A stretch of DNA of 64,000 nt from Microlunatus flavus (GTDB taxonomy: Bacteria > Actinomycetota > Actinomycetes > Propionibacteriales > Propionibacteriaceae): assembly GCF_900110855.1 (NCBI RefSeq), contig NZ_FOFA01000002.1, positions 186,001 to 250,000 of the forward strand, given 5' to 3'. Under the pieces are notes generated by a model. The model was not told the DNA's origin, did not search any database, and saw only the letters and a program-made list of their open reading frames with translations. The translations under genes and the position numbers were made by a program. This document shows, one piece after another, positions 59,988 to 64,000 of this stretch. Within the stretch, counting starts at the first letter, position 1. Each line of letters opens with the position of its first letter.

Positions 59988-61400
59988 ATGAGCAAGCAGG
60001 ACGCACTCCCGGGGGAGCAGGACCAGGGGAGCTCGCCACTGCCGCTCTCGCAGCGGGCGCTGACGGTCGGGATCTGCACGATCACGGTGTCGATCGCCTT
60101 CGAGTCGATCGCCGTCGCGACCGCCATGCCGGTCGCGGCCCGCGACCTCGACGGGATCGCCTACTACGCCTGGGCCTTCTCGCTCTTCGTCATCGGGATG
60201 CTCCTCGCCACGGTCATCGCCGGCCGGGTCTGCGACCGCGTGGGTCCATCCCGGCCGCTGCTCGTCGGCCTCGGGATCTTCGTCGTCGGCCTCGTCGTCG
60301 CCGGCACCGCGGAGTCGATGGTCCAGCTGATCGCGGGTCGCTTCGTGCAGGGCCTGGGCGGTGGCGCGCTGAACACGGCCATGTTCGTCACGGTCGCCAA
60401 GGCCTTCCGCCCGGTGCAGCGGCCGAAGGTCTTCACCTACATCTCGACCGCCTGGGTGCTGCCGTCCTTCGTCGGGCCGCCCGTGTCGGCGTGGCTGACC
60501 TCGCACCTGTCCTGGCACTGGGTCTTCTTCACCGTCATCCCGCTCGCGGTGATCGGCGGCGCCATGGTCCTGCCCACGGTCCGCGCGATGATGCGAATCC
60601 CCATGCCCGAGGTCTCGGCCGAGGACGCCTCCGGCCTCCCGCCGGCCCCGGTCTGGGCGGCCTTCGCCACCGCGCTCGCCGCCGCCCTCCTGCAGGCCGC
60701 GGGGACGAGGCTGGACTGGTCGGGCCTCGTGCTGCTCGTCGTCGCCCTCGTCCTCCTGGGGCTCGGGCTGCCGCGCCTCATGCCGCGGGGGTTCCTCCGC
60801 CTGGGCCGGGGGCTGTCGAGCGTGATCCTCACCCGCGCGCTGCTGCCGGGCGCGTACTTCGGTGGCGAGGCGTTCCTGCCGCTGATGCTCGTCGAGCAGC
60901 GCCACGTGCCGCTGCTGCTGGCCGGCGGCACCCTGACCGTGGGCGCGGTCGGCTGGACGACCGGGTCGTTCCTGCAGGCGCAGCGCCGGCTCCCGCTGCG
61001 GCGAGACCAGCTGATCACGCTCGGCTGCGCGAACGTCGCCGTCGGGCTCGCCCTCGCCGGCGTCCTCGCGCTCGTCCCGTCGCTGCCGTACGGGCTGATC
61101 GCGCTCGCGTGGGTCTTCTCCGGCCTCGGCATGGGCTTCGCCACCGCGAGCACCTCGCTGGCCACGATCACGCTGTCGAGCGAGGACGCGCAGGGCCGCA
61201 ACGGTTCCTCGCTCAACCTCGGCGACGCCCTCGGGTCCAGCGTGTTCGTCGGAATCGCCGGCACGATCTTCGGGGCGCTGCACCCCGGCGGCAACCTCGC
61301 CCTGACCTTCGGGCTGGTGCTGCTCAGCATGGCCGTCGTCGCCGTCCTGGCCCTGCTCGCCTCCCTGCGTGTCGGGTCGCTCACCGACCCGGCCCACTGA
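59988..61400 (+). CDS. MFS transporter (DHA2-like)
   Basis: Membrane transporter of 470 residues with about 12-14 hydrophobic helices. Visible are TVSIAFESIAVATAMPVAARDL (helix 1), RVCDRVGPSRPLLVG (loop 2-3 motif A: G..aDR.Gr-like), LIAGRFVQGLGGGALNTAMFV (motif B/C region) and LSWHWVFFTVIPLAVIGGAM. The pattern fits drug:proton antiporters. ATG start; TGGACT lies 7 nt upstream. Divergent from the DUF3039 gene and followed by the helicase gene. Confidence 0.87.
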   Translation: MSKQDALPGEQDQGSSPLPLSQRALTVGICTITVSIAFESIAVATAMPVAARDLDGIAYYAWAFSLFVIGMLLATVIAGRVCDRVGPSRPLLVGLGIFVVGLVVAGTAESMVQLIAGRFVQGLGGGALNTAMFVTVAKAFRPVQRPKVFTYISTAWVLPSFVGPPVSAWLTSHLSWHWVFFTVIPLAVIGGAMVLPTVRAMMRIPMPEVSAEDASGLPPAPVWAAFATALAAALLQAAGTRLDWSGLVLLVVALVLLGLGLPRLMPRGFLRLGRGLSSVILTRALLPGAYFGGEAFLPLMLVEQRHVPLLLAGGTLTVGAVGWTTGSFLQAQRRLPLRRDQLITLGCANVAVGLALAGVLALVPSLPYGLIALAWVFSGLGMGFATASTSLATITLSSEDAQGRNGSSLNLGDALGSSVFVGIAGTIFGALHPGGNLALTFGLVLLSMAVVAVLALLASLRVGSLTDPAH

Positions 61401-61411
61401 CCCGGCCGACC

Positions 61412-61417
61412 TAGACT
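61412..61417 (+). promoter_or_regulatory. -10 hexamer TAGACT, probable leaderless promoter of the helicase gene
   Basis: TAGACT ends 7 nt before the ATG at 61425. Confidence 0.5.
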
Positions 61418-61424
61418 CCTGCGG

Positions 61425-63206
61425 ATGTCCCAGCCCCTCCCGAGCGCCGAGCTCAGCCCCACCGGGCTGCCCCCGGCCTTCCCCGACCGCGCGGCCTGGG
61501 GCACCGCCGGCGCGCTGCGCGCCTGGCAGACCGCGGCCCTCGAGCAGTACTTCGCCGACGAGCCGCGCGACTTCCTCGCCGTCGCGACGCCGGGCGCGGG
61601 CAAGACGTCGTTCGCCCTCACCGTCGCGTCGAACCTCCTCGCCCGCCGCCGCGTCGACCGGGTCGTGGTGGTCGCGCCGACCGAGCACCTCAAGGTGCAG
61701 TGGGCCGCCGCGGCCGCCCGCATCAACCTCAACATCGACCCCGAGTACGGCGTCCGCCAGGGCAAGGCGTCGCGCGACTTCGTCGGCATCGCCCTCACCT
61801 ACGCCGCCGTGGCGGCCAACCCGCTCGCCCTGCGCGTCCGCGTCGAGGGCTTCAAGACTCTGGTCATCCTCGACGAGGTGCACCACGCCGGCGACGCGCT
61901 CAGCTGGGGTGACGCGGTCCGCGAGGCCTTCGAGCCGGCGACGCGGCGGCTGATGCTCACCGGCACGCCGTTCCGCTCCGACACCAACCCCATCCCGTTC
62001 GTCCGCTACGAGTCGAGCGGGGACGGCGGGCTGCGCTCGCGGGCCGACTACGCGTACGGCTACGCGGCCGCCCTCGCCGACGGCATCGTCCGGCCCGTGC
62101 TCTTCATGGCCTACTCCGGCGACCTGCACTGGCGCACCAGCGCCGGCGACGAGGTCAGCGCCCGGCTCGGCGGGCCGATGACGAAGGACCTGGCCGGGCA
62201 GGCGCTGCGGACCGCGCTCGACCCGCACGGTTCCTGGATCCCGGCCGTCCTCCAGGCGGCGGACACGCGGCTCTCGGAGGTCCGCGCCCACATCCCCGAC
62301 GCCGGCGGTCTCGTCATCGCCACCGACCAGACCGCGGCGCGGGCGTACGCGGAGCTGCTGCACGCCATCAGCGGGACCAAGCCCGTGGTCGTGCTGTCCG
62401 ACGAGCCGGGCTCGAGCAAGCGGATCCAGGCCTTCGCCGACTCCGACGAGCGGTGGATGGTCGCCGTGCGGATGGTCTCGGAGGGTGTCGACGTGCCGCG
62501 GCTCTCGGTCGGCGTCTACGCGACGTCGATCTCGACGCCGCTGTTCTTCGCGCAGGCCGTCGGGCGCTTCGTCCGGGCGCGCAAGCGCGGCGAGACGGCG
62601 TCGGTCTTCGTGCCGAGCGTGCCGCACCTGCTGCTGCACGCCGCGGAGATGGAGCGCGAGCGCGACCACGTGCTGCGGGCCCCCGGCGGCCAGGACGACG
62701 GGCTCGACGACGCCGCCCTCGACGACTCCCTGCTCGCCGAGGCCGAGCGCGAGCAGTCGGAGGAGGACCGGCTCGAGGGCGGCGGGTTCGCGGCGCTGGC
62801 CAGCGAGGCCGACTTCGACCGCGTGGTCTTCGACGGCGGCGAGTTCGGCATGACCGCGGCCAGCGGCAGCGCGGAGGAGCAGGACTACCTGGGCCTGCCC
62901 GGCCTGCTGGAGCCCGACCAGGTCAAGGACCTGCTGCGGCGCCATCAGGACACCCAGTCACGCTCGACCGGCCAGGCCCCGCGGCCCACGGTGGACGCGA
63001 CGGCGGGGGAGCGGCTCAAGGAGCTGCGCCGCGAGCTGAACGGACTCGTCGCCGCCTGGCACCACCGCACCAGCAGCCCGCACGGCGTCATCCACGCCGA
63101 CCTCCGTACGGCCTGCGGCGGCCCGCCCACCGCGGTCGCCTCCGCCGACGACCTCGAGCGGCGCATCGCCACGATCCGCAGCTGGGCGGTCCACCGCCGC
63201 TCGTAG
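61425..63206 (+). CDS. DEAD/DEAH-box-like helicase (SF2)
   Basis: Nucleic-acid-dependent ATPase of 593 residues. Walker A is ATPGAGKTSFAL (about 53-64), VVVVAPTEHLKVQW is motif Ia, LVILDEVHHAGDAL (about 147-160, DEVH) is motif II and MLTGTPFRSD is motif III. RMVSEGVDVPRLSVGVYATS and FFAQAVGRFVRARKRGE (about 372-388) are motifs V and VI. The C-terminal 200 residues are acidic then helical and not assigned. It resembles the actinobacterial single-copy helicases of the UvrB/RadD type. ATG start in a leaderless context. Likely DNA repair or RNA metabolism; no specific role shown. Confidence 0.9.
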   Translation: MSQPLPSAELSPTGLPPAFPDRAAWGTAGALRAWQTAALEQYFADEPRDFLAVATPGAGKTSFALTVASNLLARRRVDRVVVVAPTEHLKVQWAAAAARINLNIDPEYGVRQGKASRDFVGIALTYAAVAANPLALRVRVEGFKTLVILDEVHHAGDALSWGDAVREAFEPATRRLMLTGTPFRSDTNPIPFVRYESSGDGGLRSRADYAYGYAAALADGIVRPVLFMAYSGDLHWRTSAGDEVSARLGGPMTKDLAGQALRTALDPHGSWIPAVLQAADTRLSEVRAHIPDAGGLVIATDQTAARAYAELLHAISGTKPVVVLSDEPGSSKRIQAFADSDERWMVAVRMVSEGVDVPRLSVGVYATSISTPLFFAQAVGRFVRARKRGETASVFVPSVPHLLLHAAEMERERDHVLRAPGGQDDGLDDAALDDSLLAEAEREQSEEDRLEGGGFAALASEADFDRVVFDGGEFGMTAASGSAEEQDYLGLPGLLEPDQVKDLLRRHQDTQSRSTGQAPRPTVDATAGERLKELRRELNGLVAAWHHRTSSPHGVIHADLRTACGGPPTAVASADDLERRIATIRSWAVHRRS

Positions 63207-63298
63207 CTCGACGACCCGGGCGTACGGCGGACACCTTGCCACCGGGCGCCGCTTGCCTCAGGTTCCTCGTGCTCTTCCCGCCCTGCAGAGTGCGCAGA

Positions 63299-63334
63299 GC
63301 CCGTGCATTTCACGATGTCGTGAAATGCACGGGC
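63299..63334. terminator. 36-bp near-perfect palindrome, bidirectional terminator candidate
   Basis: GCCCGTGCATTTCACGA and TCGTGAAATGCACGGGC are exact reverse complements around TG. It lies between convergent genes and has an AT-rich core unusual for this genome. Confidence 0.65.
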
Positions 63335-63354
63335 CCGCGCCACGCCAGGAACCC

Positions 63355-64000
63355 TCAGCGGGCGTTCGCGACCAGGTTCTCCAGCGTCGCCCGGGAACCG
63401 TGCTCGTGCAGCGAGGCGAGGGTCGCCAGGTACGGCTTCGTGAACGTCTCCTGCTCGGCGAGGTCGCCGAAGAGGTCGGTGTTCTTGACGAAGGCGAGCG
63501 GGTCGTCCTGCTGCTGCTGGGCGAGGGCCTTGAGGCTGTCGGCCAGCTGGTCGACGATCTCGATCGGCTCGCCCTGCTCGTCGACCGCCTCGTCGTAGCG
63601 GGCCCAGCTGGCCACGATCGCCGCCGAGAGGCTGACGTCGCGCCCGGAGGCCACGTTCTCCTTGATGACGGGCACGAGCCACTTCGGGATGCGGTCCGAG
63701 CTCTCGGCGCACAGGCGCGCGACGGTGTCGCGCACGCCCGCGTTGCTGAACCGCTCGATCAGCTGCGGCTTGTAGACGTCGAGGTCCACGCCGGGCACCG
63801 GCTGGAGGGTGGGCGTGGCCTCCCGGTTCATGTAGTCGAGCAGGAACGTCGCGAACAGCGGGTCCTGGCACACCTCGTGCACCAGCCGGTAGCCGGCGAG
63901 GTAGCCGAAGTAGCACAGCGCCTGGTGGCTCGCGTTGAGCAGCCGCAGCTTCATCAGCTCGTACGGCTCGACGTCGGGCACGACCTCGACGCCGACCTCC
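63355..64000 (-). CDS. Mannitol dehydrogenase family protein, C-terminal part
   Basis: The last 214 residues of a polyol dehydrogenase (mannitol/fructuronate/altronate family); the N-terminal Rossmann domain is beyond the window edge. The C-terminal helical domain shows YELMKLRLLNASHQALCYFG, where Lys and the NASH motif with His are the catalytic residues, and LDYMNREATPTLQPVPGVDL. KPQLIERFSNAGVRDTVARL and RIPKWLVPVIKENV follow. It oxidises a hexitol or reduces a ketohexonate; the substrate is not fixed. Convergent with the helicase gene. Confidence 0.9.
   Translation of the reverse strand, partial: EVGVEVVPDVEPYELMKLRLLNASHQALCYFGYLAGYRLVHEVCQDPLFATFLLDYMNREATPTLQPVPGVDLDVYKPQLIERFSNAGVRDTVARLCAESSDRIPKWLVPVIKENVASGRDVSLSAAIVASWARYDEAVDEQGEPIEIVDQLADSLKALAQQQQDDPLAFVKNTDLFGDLAEQETFTKPYLATLASLHEHGSRATLENLVANAR

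Overview
This 64 kb window comes from a very high-GC actinobacterial chromosome. Three things point that way. GTG starts and ATGA/GTGA stop-start overlaps are frequent. The genes belong to actinobacterial families (WhiB, FbiA/FbiB, LCP, DUF3499, DUF3039, DUF5719, TIGR03089). The gene order around whiB, manB and ahcY resembles the conserved mycobacterial/actinobacterial block as I recall it. A member of the Propionibacteriales (Nocardioidaceae or Propionibacteriaceae) is my best guess; this is inference. I saw no rRNA, tRNA, CRISPR array, prophage or insertion sequence.

Layout. 1-5450: cell envelope genes, namely the start of a secreted M36-type metalloprotease, two LytR-CpsA-Psr (LCP) proteins and a family 2 glycosyltransferase. 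5463-7331: a zinc-free MDR oxidoreductase divergent from a TetR regulator with a perfect 20-bp palindrome between them, plus a small membrane protein. 7424-17356: a tautomerase gene and an eight-gene myo-inositol catabolism operon (iolC, aldolase, iolB, iolD, iolE, iolG, iolH, iolA). The same GntR/IolR-like operator lies in front of both the tautomerase and the operon. 17361-17646: a repeat-rich terminator region. 17651-24187: TfoX-like protein, small acidic protein, TIGR03089 protein, manC, DUF3105 protein, and the F420 genes fbiB and fbiA. 24346-39026: the conserved whiB2 / glycosyltransferase / DUF5719 / DUF3499 / manB / Trm112 / SIS block ending in ahcY, interrupted by a saccharopine-dehydrogenase-like gene, its TetR regulator and a cation diffusion facilitator.

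39240-45377: a cNMP/CBS/DUF294 signalling protein, a secreted beta-propeller protein, and an orphan ABC substrate-binding lipoprotein in an operon with an APC amino-acid permease. 45595-52641: a three-gene module of transglutaminase-DUF2126, circularly permuted ATP-grasp/alpha-E, and a second transglutaminase. This is a predicted but chemically undefined peptide-ligation/cleavage system and the best candidate here for poorly described biology. 52704-58273: a Dabb protein, then an ABC ATPase, an ABC permease with an unusual C-terminal extracytoplasmic domain, and a propeller-phosphoesterase. 58408-64000: small proteins (one of only 26 residues), SixA, DUF3039, an MFS transporter, a DEAD-like helicase and the C-terminal part of a mannitol-dehydrogenase-family enzyme.

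Two structural themes run through the window. Many genes have a TAnnnT hexamer exactly 6-7 nt before the start codon, which suggests leaderless transcripts. Two dispersed repeat families also occur: one around CCCTTCGACAGGCTCAGGG, which has also inserted within iolC and near the end of iolG, and one lying directly after stop codons. manC and manB supply GDP-mannose for the glycosyltransferases and LCP proteins, and fbiA/fbiB make cofactor F420.
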